Notes under the pieces: generated by a model
What the model saw: only the letters and a program-made list of their open reading frames with translations
The model's database searches: none
Told to the model about the DNA's origin: nothing
Assembly (NCBI GenBank): GCA_002104945.1
Contig: MCFH01000047.1
Span: forward strand, 1-64,000
DNA from: Piromyces finnis
Lineage: Eukaryota > Neocallimastigomycota > Neocallimastigomycetes > Neocallimastigales > Neocallimastigaceae
Reading direction: 5' to 3'
DNA: 64,000 bases
Part shown: in pieces, positions 25,490 to 37,578 of the stretch
Position numbering within the stretch: the stretch's first letter is position 1
Layout: every line of letters starts with the position of its first letter
Made by a program: the position numbers and the translations under genes

Positions 25490-25843
25490 AAATAATTAAG
25501 TTTTGAAATCCATAAATATATATTATAAAAACAATAATTACTAAAACATTTAAAGTAATGTTTAATATTTATATTATATAAGGAAAAATTAATATATATA
25601 TAAATATATTCCCATTCTTACAAGAGAAGGAAGTGTACAAAACGTTTGCTTTTCAGCAGCAAGACTTTCTACTTTATGCCATTCCTTTAATAAATCTAAT
25701 TTATTTATTTTTTTATTTTCTGAAAGCTCAATAATACTTTTTACATTCTGTTGTAAAATATTAATAATTTCTTGAGTTAATGTATTTAATTTTTGTGGTG
25801 TAGTATTTAAAGAAAACTTTGGAATGTTTCCTGGCAAAACCAT
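22617..25843 (-). CDS. PRD1: M3 metallo-oligopeptidase, saccharolysin/thimet oligopeptidase type
   Basis: Seven exons (25622-25843, 24028-24890, 23831-23959, 23708-23740, 23473-23612, 23235-23383, 22617-23135) join to 684 residues, the usual length for M3A peptidases. The zinc site is intact: [13 protein letters not shown] supplies HExxH, and [15 protein letters not shown] supplies the third Glu. Other family landmarks are [21 protein letters not shown] just before the zinc site, and [21 protein letters not shown]. These enzymes cut short peptides, with the active site deep in a helical channel. The N terminus ([19 protein letters not shown]) is not strongly basic and does not look like an organelle presequence, which favours the cytosolic saccharolysin type over mitochondrial intermediate peptidase. 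Intron 1 is about 730 bp and contains a long T-then-A tract. Confidence 0.88.
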
Positions 25844-26895
25844 TTTTTAAATAAATTTTATTAATTTAAATTTCTTATTTCTTACTTTTTTTTTATTTTT
25901 ATTTATTTTATTTTATTGTTATTGTTATTTATAAATAAAAAAAAGACAAACTAAAAGGTTATAGGTTATAGTTTTATATTAATAATAATTATAAAAATTA
26001 TATATATTATTTAATTTTAAACAAAATTAAAAATAAAAAATGAAGCTCTAAAATCTATTATATTTATTATTATATACATATTTTTAATTTGATTAGATGT
26101 AACATTCATCTAATATCAATTATTATAATAGAAATCTAATAAATTATAAAAATATACATGATTTACAAGATTTATAATAAAAATAATTGATACTTATATC
26201 AGATTTTTTTAAAGAAAAAAATATTATATATATATAAATCCTTTCTTTTTTTTTAAAATAAAAATTAGTAAAGCTAATAAGATGCAATTTAATAACAAGA
26301 AATAATTTAATAGTAAAATTAATTAAAACTTTATTATAAATTTTTATTGAATTATTAAAAAAGCATGTTATTTAATAAATTAAGTATTTATGAAAAGTTA
26401 TGCTTTATATTAGGTTAGATATAAAGTTTCTAACATGCTTATTTATAATTTATATTACATATGTGGCTAGTGCAATATTGCTATGGTATTAAGCGCTTGA
26501 AGTTAAATATTATAATATAATTAAAAAATAATATTAAATTTTCAAAAAGTTTTTTTATTTATTCATAATATGAAATCTATATAATAAACTATAATTTGAA
26601 TAATATCATAATATTTTTATTCCATATATTCAAGAACTTTATAATAAAAATAAAATTTCAACTTAAGTTGTAGTTATTTTATTTTTTATGACATATAAAA
26701 TTTAATTAATATTATTTAAATTTTGAAAATTAATTTAATTAAAATTCATTATAAATTTAATTAAAAATTTGAAAGAAAACTATTTTTTAATTGTGTAGTA
26801 TTTTTTTTTTTTTTTTTTTTTGTAATATATCAAAGAAATAATATTAATACAATAGTTATTAAAAGTTATTTTTTTTGTAAATTATTTAATCAAAT
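25844..26895. other. Divergent intergenic region
   Basis: Upstream of both the M3 peptidase (minus) and the PDI (plus), so it should hold both promoters. It contains a 10-bp inverted repeat, AAGCATGTTA at 26361-26370 and TAACATGCTT at 26431-26440, next to a slightly GC-richer patch (26460-26505). No gene called. Confidence 0.5.
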
Positions 26896-29435
26896 ATGAA
26901 ATATTTTACATTATTCAGTGTCATACTACTAGCTTTAAAAGCATATTCTTCAAACACAGAAGAGTTAACTGAAAACTTTTTAGACCTTTTTGAAAACAAT
27001 AATAAGGCAGAACCAAATCCAAATGGACAAATTGTTCATTTAACTTCTTCTGATTTCGAAGAAGTAAATATTACACTTAATATAAATATATATAATAATT
27101 TATTATATAAAAACCAATGTTATATACATATATAAATAAAAGAAAGAAAAGATTCTGACTTTTGAATTTTTAAATATTTATTTTATTATATTAATTAGAA
27201 AACTTCTGATGATATGTGGTTTGTTGTAAATATTTTATTTCTTAAAATTCTCTATATAAAAGTATAATAAAGTAAATTTATATATAAAATGCTCACATGC
27301 TATGAATTATATATTTTATTGAAAAGATGTTCCATGCTCCATGGTGTGGTCACTGTAAGCAAGTAAGTACTAAATTATATTATTTTAGGAGAAAAAATAA
27401 GAAAATATTCCATAATAAAAACGTTTAATTTTTATATTTTCCATTTTTTTCACACTCTGTTATTAATTATTGTTTGAAATGTAGTTAGCACCAACTTGGA
27501 ATAGTGTTGCATATCATTTGAAGGGTCAAGTTAATGTAGGAAAAGTTGATTGTACTGCTAATGGAAGTATGTATAAATGTATAAACTAATATAGAATTAT
27601 AATTTTAGAATACTTTCAATTAACATAAATATTATCTAGAAATATGTCAACAAATGAATGTTCAAGGATACCCAACCTTAAAAGTGTAAATAAAATAATA
27701 ATAATAATTATAATAATAATAATATAATAATATTTATAATAGTTATTCTTATTAATTAATTAATTAATAAGAATTAATATCAAGGTTAAGAAATTAAAGA
27801 ATTAAAAAAATAATTATTTAATGTATAAAAAAAATTAAAAAATCTCAATGTATGTAATTATGAAAAATTTAAATTATCATAGTGTTCAAGGAAAAGAATC
27901 AACAGAATACAGAGGTTCTCGTCAAATTGATGAAATCTTAAACTTTGCTATTTCTTATACCTCGTATGTTTAAATTAATTTAATAATTTAAAAAAATTGG
28001 TAGTCACTTTAATTTTAATGTTATCATTAATATTATTTATATATATCCATATTATTTATTATTTGAAATCGAAATACTAATATAGTACTGCTTTAACTGC
28101 TATTGAAAATGATGATTTAGAAAAATTTGTTTCAAACAATGAAAATAATTATGTCTATTATTATGATAGTTCAAATCCAAATCTTAAGGATTTAGTATGT
28201 ATCAATTCTTAATATATTTTCTTTATATTGATATTAGTTCTAATATTTTTTCATATATATTTTAAAGAAATTATATCTTAATTCTGCTAGAGCCCATAGC
28301 AACTCCGGTGCTAAATTCCTTGTTACATCTGATACTCAAATATTAGAAACTTTAGGATATGAAAATGCTGATACTAAACAATCTAAACTTGTTTTATTAC
28401 AAGACCATAACACTAAGAAGATTCAATTCACCAAAAACTTAAGTAGTGAAAATGATCTTAATAAATGGTTTGCTGAAACAAAATATCCATTATTTACTGA
28501 AATCAGTAGTCAAAATAGCGAAGAAATTATGGATAATCATGATTTAGTTGTTATTAGTTTTATTGATGGTAATACTGTTCATTCATGGACTCCAAAATTC
28601 AGAGACATTGCCAGAAAGTGGAGAGCTTCTAAATTAGCTGATAATCATAATGTTGTTTTTACTTGGATTGATGGATCTAAATGGTCAAAATATATTTCAA
28701 AGGTTTATCACTTAGAACCAACTGATTTACCAAGAGTTATTTTAACAAAACCAGATGTAAGCAATTATATAGATAATATATAAATGATATATAAAATAAA
28801 ATTTATAGAATATAAAAATAGCAATAATATGTTTTATTTTTTAACAATGATATGAAATAATAATAAATTTAATATTACTTTTATTTTATTATTTTAATAA
28901 AAATAATATTAGACTGAACAATTTTATGACTATAGTAAGAATGGAAAATTAATTCATGAAGATGATATTAATGAAGTTCTTGAATCTGTTTATGATGGAA
29001 GCATAGAAGTAAGAAATACTTTTATATTTCAATATAAATTTTTTTTTTTCATAATTATTAACTTATTTTTATTAATAGCCAAAATATATTGATAAAGCAG
29101 TTACAAGAGCCTTAAAGGTAAAATAAATAAAATTTATAATTAATATTGTTATTTTGTAACTAAATTTAATATTCCTTTAAACTAAAATATAGAAACTTAA
29201 CAAGAAACTTAATGCCTTTGGAGTGAGTATTATTCATTTATAATTAATAATTAGTAAAAACAAATATTAACGATTAAAAATCAAATTTATTAATTAATAG
29301 GATATGATAAGTAATCATCCAATTATTTCTGCAGCTGTTATTATTGCATCATTTGTTGGTTTTATTTTATTCAGTATTTATATTATTCCATCAGATTATG
29401 AATCATACAACAAGATTGATTCTAAAACACAATAA
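26896..29435 (+). CDS. Transmembrane protein disulfide isomerase (TMX3-like)
   Basis: Twelve small exons read in frame to about 450 residues. The N terminus is a signal peptide (MKYFTLFSVILLALKAYSS). One thioredoxin domain carries the active site APWCGHCK, encoded by its own 36-base exon, followed by LAPTWNSVAYHLKGQVNVGKVDCT and the cis-Pro loop GYPTLK, then ESTEYRGSRQIDEIL. Later domains have thioredoxin-like text without CxxC (FVVISFIDG-type strand, ARKWRASKLADNHNVVFTWIDG, LPRVIL). A membrane segment near the C terminus (ISAAVIIASFVGFILFSIYI) precedes a short tail ending KIDSKTQ. There is no KDEL-type signal. The layout of one redox domain, redox-inactive domains and a C-terminal anchor is that of TMX3-like ER oxidoreductases, which form and rearrange disulfides in secreted proteins such as Cys-rich dockerins. 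Confidence 0.85.
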
Positions 29436-30046
29436 ATATAAAATGATTAATAAGAAAATTTAACTGTTATAAATTAAAAAAAAAAAAAAAAAAAAGAGAA
29501 AAGTTTATTAATTTAAAAATTAAGAACTTTGGTTTTAGATAAAATTCACATAGGAAAAAACTATTAATTCTCTTAATTAAACAAGAAATAGATATTAATT
29601 AAATGTAATGAATTGATATTTTTAAAGAAAAAGAAAATCTATTATAAAATAAATTTAATAAATAATATATTATTAAAAAAAATTTTTTTTTAATTAATTT
29701 TTTACTATTACAAATAAAATTTAATTGCTTTCAAACAATTAAAAGAGATTATCATTAATATCATATCATAAAAAATTAAAAAATTAAAAATACAATGGTA
29801 ATCATTTTTACATTTTATAATATATATTATGTACTATAATATATATATTTATTATTTATTAATTTGAAAAATAATTTTTATTATTTTAATTTTAATGAGA
29901 TAAAAAGCAATCTTTTTTTAGATTACTTATTTATTCATTTGTCGTTATAACGATTATTTAATTTTGTTATAAGGAAAAAAAAGTAATAATAAATAATTGT
30001 AATATTGTAATATAGAAATAATATTACATTATATCAATTTATTAAT
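29436..30046. other. Convergent intergenic spacer
   Basis: Lies between the 3' ends of the PDI and acyltransferase genes. A-rich tract at about 29478-29496. No coding signal. Confidence 0.6.
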
Positions 30047-31208
30047 TTATTCAGATTTTTCAGATTTTGGAAGGTTCATAAGTCTGTTTTCTTCAGAAAG
30101 TTCCTTAAGAGTTTCTAACATTTGATTTCTAACCTTTTCAAGAAGAGAATTAACATCTTCAGAAGTTAAACCTTCAGTTGGAACTGGTGGAAGAACTGTT
30201 GTTATTATTTTTAATATATATACATTTAAATATAAATAATTAAGTATTTTAAATATTTTTTTGCTTTTATTATATTATGAAGTATTATTTTAATAATTAG
30301 CAAAATTATAAATTATAATTACCCTTAATCTTTAATTTTCCTCCATCGTAGCTACGTTTAGAAGAATCATAAACACCGGCAGTTGGGTAGTTTGGTATAA
30401 CAATTGGAACAATTGGACATTGAGCTTGAACAGCTAAATGGAAACCACCTTTCTTGAATGGTAATAATTCTGGGGTTTTGAAATTAGAACGAGTACCTTC
30501 TGGAGCAATATTTACTGATAACTTGTTTTTCTTAATGTATTGAGCAGCTTCCTTCATAGTTTCAATAGCACTGGAACTGTTCTTTCTATCAATGAAATAG
30601 GAACCAGTAATAGTTACTTTTTGGTGTTAAATAATATTAATAATATTAATAATATATCAGTAAAATATACTATTTATTAATATTTATCAAATTTTTAAAA
30701 CTATTATTTATATTTACAATATTGGCCAAGAATTGGGTATTTTTTTAAAGATTTTTTACATAAGATAATACTTTTCTTTGGGAAGAAAGAACAGCTAATT
30801 TATTTATTCAAAATTATATTGATTAACATTATTGACTTTTAATAAGGAATATATATATATATTTACTTACATCATTAACATATCAAGAGAACTTTGATGA
30901 TTATACATGAATACACATGGTCTTGAACCTTTACCATCAACTTCTAAGTATTCCTTACCATCAATTTCAATATCTTCAAAACCAGAAACTCTTTGCCAGT
31001 ATTTACTGAATACAGTACGAATAACAGATCCATCTTGTGGATTACTAGTAAATTTTGATACTAATATAATTATAAAAGCACCGAAACAAACAAATAAATA
31101 ATTGAAAATAAAAGCTCCACATTTAATGTAGTATTTAACTATTGGAACATAGAAATAGGCTACAGTAAGAATAGCTGTAATAGCTGAAAGAATAAGTAAA
31201 CAACACAT
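30047..31208 (-). CDS. SLC1: 1-acyl-sn-glycerol-3-phosphate acyltransferase (PlsC family)
   Basis: Four exons (30871-31208, 30718-30794, 30323-30616, 30047-30195) give 285 residues, normal for AGPAT. Two hydrophobic segments (LLILSAITAILTVAYFYVP and FIFNYLFVCFGAFIIILV) precede acyltransferase motif I, NHQSSLDM, which supplies the catalytic His and Asp. The middle exon holds FFPKKSIILCKKSLKKYPILG, then FIDRKNSSSAIETM (motif II), and APEGTRSNFKTPELLPFKKG (motif III, phosphate binding) and VPIVIPNY (motif IV). The enzyme acylates lysophosphatidic acid to phosphatidic acid in the ER, feeding phospholipid and triacylglycerol synthesis. The C terminus is hydrophilic (PKSEKSE). Confidence 0.9.
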
Positions 31209-31528
31209 TTTATTTATAATTTAATGTTTGTTTTTTATTATTATTTAATTTAATTATTTATATTAAATAAATACTATTAAAATGAAAATATTTGTGAATA
31301 TTATATTGAATGTAATTTTTCATAAATTTTAATTTCAATGTTTAACAATATTTAAAATAAAAATAATTATATATAAAATATATAATAACATATTAGTATA
31401 ATTTATTATGTGTATTATGAAAAAAAAAATATTTATAGATTATAAAACCAAAGCATAGTATATAGTATATAAGTTAAATATTATTATTTTATTACTTTAT
31501 TACTTACGATTTATTAATATTCCCCTCT

Positions 31529-31566
<38 letters not shown>

Positions 31567-32587
31567 ATTCTTTCTTTTTACTAATTATATAATAAATATA
31601 ATAAAGCAGAGTAAAGAATTAAAATTTTGGCAATTAAATTTTTTATTAATTATTAAATTATCTTATTTCAATAGATTTTATTGGCTAAGTATCAATGATA
31701 TCATGTGATATCAAAATATACTTTTTATTATTATCCATATCCATATTTAATTAAAATGTCAATTTAATTTCAAATTTTTCCATAATGAAAGTTTAACATT
31801 TATTATTAATAAGCATTAAATGTGTATATATTATGAATTTTTATTTCTTCACAAAGCATAAATGTATAATAAATAAAAGAAATGTTATTGATATATAATC
31901 AAACAACAATTATATTGTTTATATAAAGTTATCATTTATGATACATATCTTGTTTTAAAATACATTAAAATTTTGTTATTTGAAGCTATTATTTTTTAAA
32001 ATTATTTATAAGTAATATGGTTGGAATACAATATTAATAATACTTTTTTTTATAAAATGGTATAAATATTTTGTATAAAATCATTCATTAATAAGTGAGA
32101 ATAATTAAAAAAAATAAATTAAATAATATAACAAATATAGAATATATTGTATACATTGAATTTCTTTAATTATTTTCTTTCATATATTTATCTTAAACAA
32201 ACATTTCAATTACATGAAATTAATTGTATTCATATTACATCTACTATTTATGAATTATATTTGAAATAAATAACGCATTACTAATGTAAATAAGTATATT
32301 AGTGATAAGATTGTCAGATTTTGTTTTTTTTTTTAAAAAAAAAAAACAGTTGAAATTTTATAGAAATTGGTAAATAATAGGAAATAAAAATAAAGTAAAT
32401 AAATAATTAATTTTATTACAACTATACATTTTAGGATGCGGCTACTGATCCTAATACTGAATGTATATTATTTTAGAATAACATCATTCATTTATATACA
32501 ATATAAAATCGTAAGTATAAAAATATTTATTTAAAATAATAAATTGTGAATGAATAATTAATAGTTTTTATAATATTTAATATTATG
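31209..32587. other. Intergenic, nothing recognised
   Basis: Starts with the acyltransferase promoter region. It holds T-then-A palindromic tracts at about 31528-31564 and 32323-32346. A short plus-strand patch at 32434-32463 reads DAATDPNTEC but has no context. No gene called. Confidence 0.55.
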
Positions 32588-32927
32588 TCAATCATTATTC
32601 CAGTATCTTCAATTATAACCTTCATATATGATTTTTATATAACGTAAGCAGCTTAAAGACTTATACAAGTGAGACAGTAGTTACTTTATTATCAACATTA
32701 TATCTAAATATATCAATTATTATTTATACTATAAAATCACCAATCACCATTTTCATCAGTGTAAATAATATAGATAATTAATCAATAACCAACATGTTTT
32801 TTGAATTAGAATTAGATTCAGATAGGTTAAATGAACTTGCTTACTATTATTATCACTGTTTTCAGTACCAGATAGACGAATCTTTGTAGATTTTAATTCC
32901 ATTAATTCTTCCATTTTCAGCCTTTTA
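32588..32927 (-). pseudogene. Remnant of a CBM35 + dockerin (cellulosomal) gene, catalytic domain deleted
   Basis: Read on the minus strand, the piece shows three parts of the intact mannanase gene in the same order. First, at 32911-32926 and on to about 32866, AENGRINGIKIYKDSS corresponds to the intact [16 protein letters not shown] of the N-terminal module. Then, at about 32800-32824, a Ser/Asn linker SESNSNSKN with CW (32789-32794) corresponds to SGSNSNSGN. Then TDENGDW (32740-32763) is followed by a stop and INNN, corresponding to dockerin [15 protein letters not shown] second dockerin trace follows (VTTVS at 32671-32685; EG...NND near 32588-32626). All parts are broken by stops and frame changes, and nothing of the roughly 1-kb catalytic region remains. 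This is an old, internally deleted paralogue in opposite orientation, about 2 kb upstream of the intact gene. Confidence 0.75.
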
Positions 32928-34995
32928 AATAATTGTAAATAAAAATAAGCATTCATTAATAATTATTTCTTTTAATACTATCATAAAATCCTTAAACGAT
33001 AAAAATAAATTTTAAGGAAATATGATAGTATTTCATAATTTAATTTTTATTAATTATTAAATAATATTTCATTTTTAAGTTTTTTTTTCTGTTTTCCATA
33101 ATTAATATAATTATATATTTTTTTTATATTGATACTTCTTTAAATATTAATTTTGGTATATTTCTGAATTTTCATATTTTTTTTATATGTATATTCTTTT
33201 TTAAAATTTTGTATAATAATTATGTTACATTAAAAAAAAAACAAATTAATATTTAATATAAATTTAAAACTTTATTTTTGTCAAAATAAAGTTTTAAAAT
33301 TTTGAAATATTTTCCTTGGAAGTTTTTGTTTTAAAATATAATTTCCATTATATAATAAATAAGATTGGACTTTAATTAACAATATCTCATAACATTTTTT
33401 TTTGAAACTGGATATAACAAGGTTTGTATTACATAAGAATTTTATAAAAATCCTCTATTGTAATAGTAATAAAATGTGTTATATATATAATAGAAAAAAA
33501 ATAGATATAATAAAAAAATATTATATTAGATTTTAATATTATGAATATTTAAATTGAAAATATAAATGATCTTAATAAAAAGTTATCCATAATTAATATA
33601 AATATAACAATTAAATATAAATAGATAAATTAATTTATCACATGATCATAGAAATATGATAAATACATTAATGTACTATATAAAATGTACTAAAAAAAAA
33701 CTACATTATAATCTATTCTAATATTACATTAATTTATGTTTATATAGCATTTATTATAGTAATATCAATTATATTATTAATTAAGGTTTTTATGTTCATT
33801 ATATTTCACATATTTTAATATGGTAATAGTGATTAAATTAGTCATATTTTTACAAATACATGTGATTATTATTATTAAAAAATAGGATAATGGTAGACAA
33901 TTACCATAATAATTCATAATTAGTTTTTTAATTATGAATTATTATGGTAATAGGATAACTCATTTAAATTACATTTCATTATTAATATATATATATTTTT
34001 TTTTAAAAAAAAGGAAAAAAGTTAATAGATAAGTCAGCTTATTGATTATATATTATATTATATTTATCTTTTTATGTAGATAAAAAGGTTGTACTAATAA
34101 AACCAACTAGTAAATTATTTCAGTACAAATATTACTTTCTTTTGTACATATATATATTTATAAAAATATTAAAAATTTCCATTAAATATTAAAATAATCA
34201 TTTGCATTAAAAAAATAATATAATAATAATATTTTTAGTTTTTTAATAAAATAATAACAAGAAATTTAATATTAAATATATTATTTTATTTATTATAAAT
34301 TTATTATCATGACTAATTTTATTATAGTTTTAAATTATATTAGTTGTAGATCATTAATAGTAATATTAAAATTTAAAGTTTAATATCTTTAAGATTTTTC
34401 AAATAATTGAAATTAATAACTATCTGCAATTATGATAATAATGATATTTATTCACTACTTATTATTGTTGAAATTAAAATTATCTTTTATAAATTTGTTT
34501 GTTTTCCTTTAAAAAATAAAAATTATTTTGATGAATGTTAATTTTTTTTATAAAATATTATTGTTTTATATTTATTTAAAAAGATTATTTAAAAGAGATA
34601 TTATTATCTACAAAAAATATTATTTTATATTTTCAATAATTATATATCTATTAATTCAACTATAATTATTACTTTAAATTAATATATAATTTTATTATTA
34701 TAAAAAATTTATATAATACAATATAAATTTTTAATTGGGATGTTTTTTTTTAAATTAATTTTTATACAGTTTAATTAAATATAAATTAATTATATATTAA
34801 AATATATTATTGTAATTAAATGTATTGTTTTTATTACATTACATTACATTACAAAAAAGCAAAATATTTAAAGCATAATATTTTCTTCTTTTTGTTTAGA
34901 GGATAAATTGTCTCATAAAAGTTTTAATATAGTTAAAAAGAAGAATAAATTAAGTTAAATATCTTTACAAAGAAAGTTTGAAGAATTAAAAGAGA
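32928..34995. other. Intergenic region upstream of the mannanase
   Basis: Contains the hairpin at 33881-33958, a T-then-A tract near 33990-34012, and four ATTAC units at about 34834-34851 that lie about 150 bases upstream of the mannanase start. No other gene trace recognised. Confidence 0.55.
33881..33958. repeat. Perfect 22-bp inverted repeat between 10-bp direct repeats
   Basis: The left arm at 33901-33922 (TTACCATAATAATTCATAAT plus TA) and the right arm at 33929-33950 are exact complements around a 6-base loop (GTTTTT). The structure is bracketed by AATAGGATAA at 33881-33890 and again at 33949-33958, overlapping the right arm by two bases. It could be a tiny foldback/MITE-like insertion with target duplication or simply a replication-generated palindrome. 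Confidence 0.8.
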
Positions 34996-37029
34996 ATGAA
35001 AACATTAAATATAGTTTTTACTATATTATCTTTGATAATAAGCGTATTATCTAAAAAAGGTGAATAAAAAATAAATGTATATAAAAAATGATTTAAAAAA
35101 ATATTTTATTAATTTTATGATTAATTTTAAATTATACAAAAAAAAAATCCACATACTTTAAATATATAAACGATATAAATGTAATCAAAAAAATAATAAA
35201 ATTGAATATTTAAAATATTTAATCATTTACAATTAATGAAATAAATAGTTTACTATGAAGCAGAAGATGGTAAACTTGATGGAATTACTGTCTATAAAGA
35301 TCTTTCAGGATTTTCTGGTACTGGTTATGTTGGTAGATTTGAAAATCCAGGAAATTCAATAACAGTAACAGTCAATGCACCATCAACTGGTATGTATGAT
35401 TTATCTATTATATACTGTGCTAATATGGGTCAAAAAATCAATACTCTTATGGTTAATGGTCAAAGTGCAGGTGATGTTACATTCACTGAAAATAAAAAGT
35501 TTGAATCAAAAGATGTTGGTGCTATTTATTTAAATAAAGGAAAGAATACTATTGGTCTTGTAGCTTCATGGGGTTGGATGTGGGTTGATGCTTTTGTTAT
35601 TAATGATGCTCCAAATGCAGCTAAAGATGTTACTTCTAAACTTAGTTCATCATTAGTAAATCCAAAAGCTATTCCAGCTGCTAGAAAGCTTTATGACTTT
35701 TTAAAATCTAATTATGGTAAGAGAATACTTTCTGGTCAAGTTGGTGCTGCTGGTAAAGCTGGTGATGAAGGTCAAGAATTCCAACGTATTAAGAATGCTT
35801 CTGGAAAATTACCTGCTGTTTGGAATATGGATTTCATTTTTGAATCAAATGATTGTACTTGGAGACCAGAAAATCCAGATATTACTGAAATGGCAATTAA
35901 TTGGTGGAAAAAGTATGAAGGAAAAGGTATTATGGCAGCTCAATGGCACTGGAATATTGCTGGTAAAACTGGTAATTTTGCTTTTTACAGTAAGGATACA
36001 ACATTTAGTCTTGAGAATGCAGTAACTAAAGGTACTTGGGAATATGAAAAGATTATTAAAGATATTGATCGTGTTTCAGGTCATATAAAAAAGTTACAAG
36101 CTGTTAATATGCCTTTAATATGGAGACCTCTCCATGAAAACAATGGTGATTGGTTCTGGTGGGGTAATAATCCAAAGGCTTGTGCTAAATTATGGAAAAT
36201 CTTATATGAACGTATGGTTAACTATCACGGTTTAAACAATTTAATTTGGCTTTGGAATGGTAATAATGATGAATATACTCCAGTTGACTATATTGATATT
36301 ATTGGTGTTGATATTTATGCTAATGACCACGGACCACAAACTACAGCATTCAATACCCACTTTGATTTCTATGGAGGAAAGAAAATGGTTGTTTTATCAG
36401 AAAATGGACGTATTCCAGATATTCAACAATGCGTTGATCAAGATGCTTGGTGGGGTTACTTCCAAACTTGGAATAGTGAATTTATTTTACAAGAATCATA
36501 CCATACTAATGCACAACTTAAAGAATACTTTAATCATGAAATTGTTATGAATATGGATGAATTACCATCATTTAATGTCAGTAGCTACAATGGTGACAGT
36601 AGTAATACAGGTTCATCTGGATCCAACTCCAATTCAGGAAATTCATCCTCATCTAAATGTTGGTCTACCGAATTTGGTTTTCCATGTTGTAAAGGAAATA
36701 CCATTGTTTTCACCGATGAAAATGGTGATTGGGGTGTTGAAAACAATAATTGGTGTGGTATTAATAGTGGATCAACTACTGTTTCATGCTGGTCTGAAGC
36801 TTTAGGTTACCCATGTTGTGAAGGCAATGTTGTTATAACATCCGATGAAAATGGTGATTGGGGTGTTGAAAACAATGATTGGTGTGGTATTAATAGTGGA
36901 TCAACTACTGTTTCATGCTGGTCTGAAGCTTTAGGTTACCCATGTTGTGAAGGCAATGTTGTTATAACATCCGATGAAAATGGTGATTGGGGTGTTGAAA
37001 ACAATGATTGGTGTGGTATTTTAAATTAA
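34996..37029 (+). CDS. Cellulosomal GH26 beta-mannanase with CBM35-like module and three dockerins
   Basis: Two exons (34996-35059, 35249-37029) give 614 residues. Exon 1 is essentially the signal peptide ([19 protein letters not shown]). Residues ~23-155 resemble a CBM35 carbohydrate-binding module ([26 protein letters not shown]). Residues ~180-480 are a GH26 domain. The acid/base Glu is residue 318 in [15 protein letters not shown] and the nucleophile Glu is 406 in [12 protein letters not shown] Ser/Asn linker leads to three CBM10-like fungal dockerins starting at about residues 492, 535 and 578 (CWS..G.PCC.GN....[14 protein letters not shown]). GH26 enzymes cut beta-1,4-mannan; dockerins attach the enzyme to cohesin-bearing scaffoldins outside the cell. 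The coding sequence is more GC-rich than its surroundings. Such enzymes in gut fungi are often of bacterial ancestry, but only the fungal-type dockerins can be judged here. Confidence 0.95.
36763..37020 (+). repeat. Exact 129-bp tandem duplication encoding dockerins 2 and 3
   Basis: Copy 1 is 36763-36891 and copy 2 is 36892-37020. Each is a 43-codon unit (NSGSTTVS plus one dockerin). By eye the two copies are the same base for base, whereas dockerin 1 differs at many positions. This indicates a very recent duplication or ongoing gene conversion. Confidence 0.9.
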
Positions 37030-37578
37030 AAGAAGTAACTATCAATATTTATGAAATTGTATTATCTATATGGACTACAATATACACCTAATATAATATT
37101 ATAAATTTACATTTATGATAATATTAAAAATAGAATGTATTGAAGTTGTAAATTTTAAATGTTTATAACAAATAATACTAAAATATGTATATTTTAAATT
37201 CTTTTTTTTTTTAAAAAAAATAATATATATAAATGTTTTTATGACTTTTTCAGTATTTAATTATTAAATCAAATAAAACCATATTAATAATAATAATAAT
37301 ATATATTTAAATTAATGTGTTAGTTTTATTAAGTTGTAGTGATATACATTTTATATATTACTACAAAACTATAATTTTTTATTTTTAATTAAAAAAATAA
37401 TGTAAAAAAGTATTTATACAATTAAAATATGATAATAATTTACAATAATATTATTCAAATAACAGATAGATATCAAACATTTTTATTTATAAAATGTAAT
37501 ATAAATATTTTCTTTTTATATATTATTTTACACATACTTTTATCATTGTTTAATAATCGTAATAAATAGTGAAAATAA
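37030..37578. other. Convergent intergenic spacer
   Basis: Lies between the mannanase stop and the stop of the seven-segment membrane protein gene. T-then-A tract at about 37201-37220. No coding signal. Confidence 0.6.

Noticed and set aside
35714-36805. Three plus-strand frames overlapping the mannanase
   Set aside because: Out-of-frame shadows of the GH26/dockerin gene.
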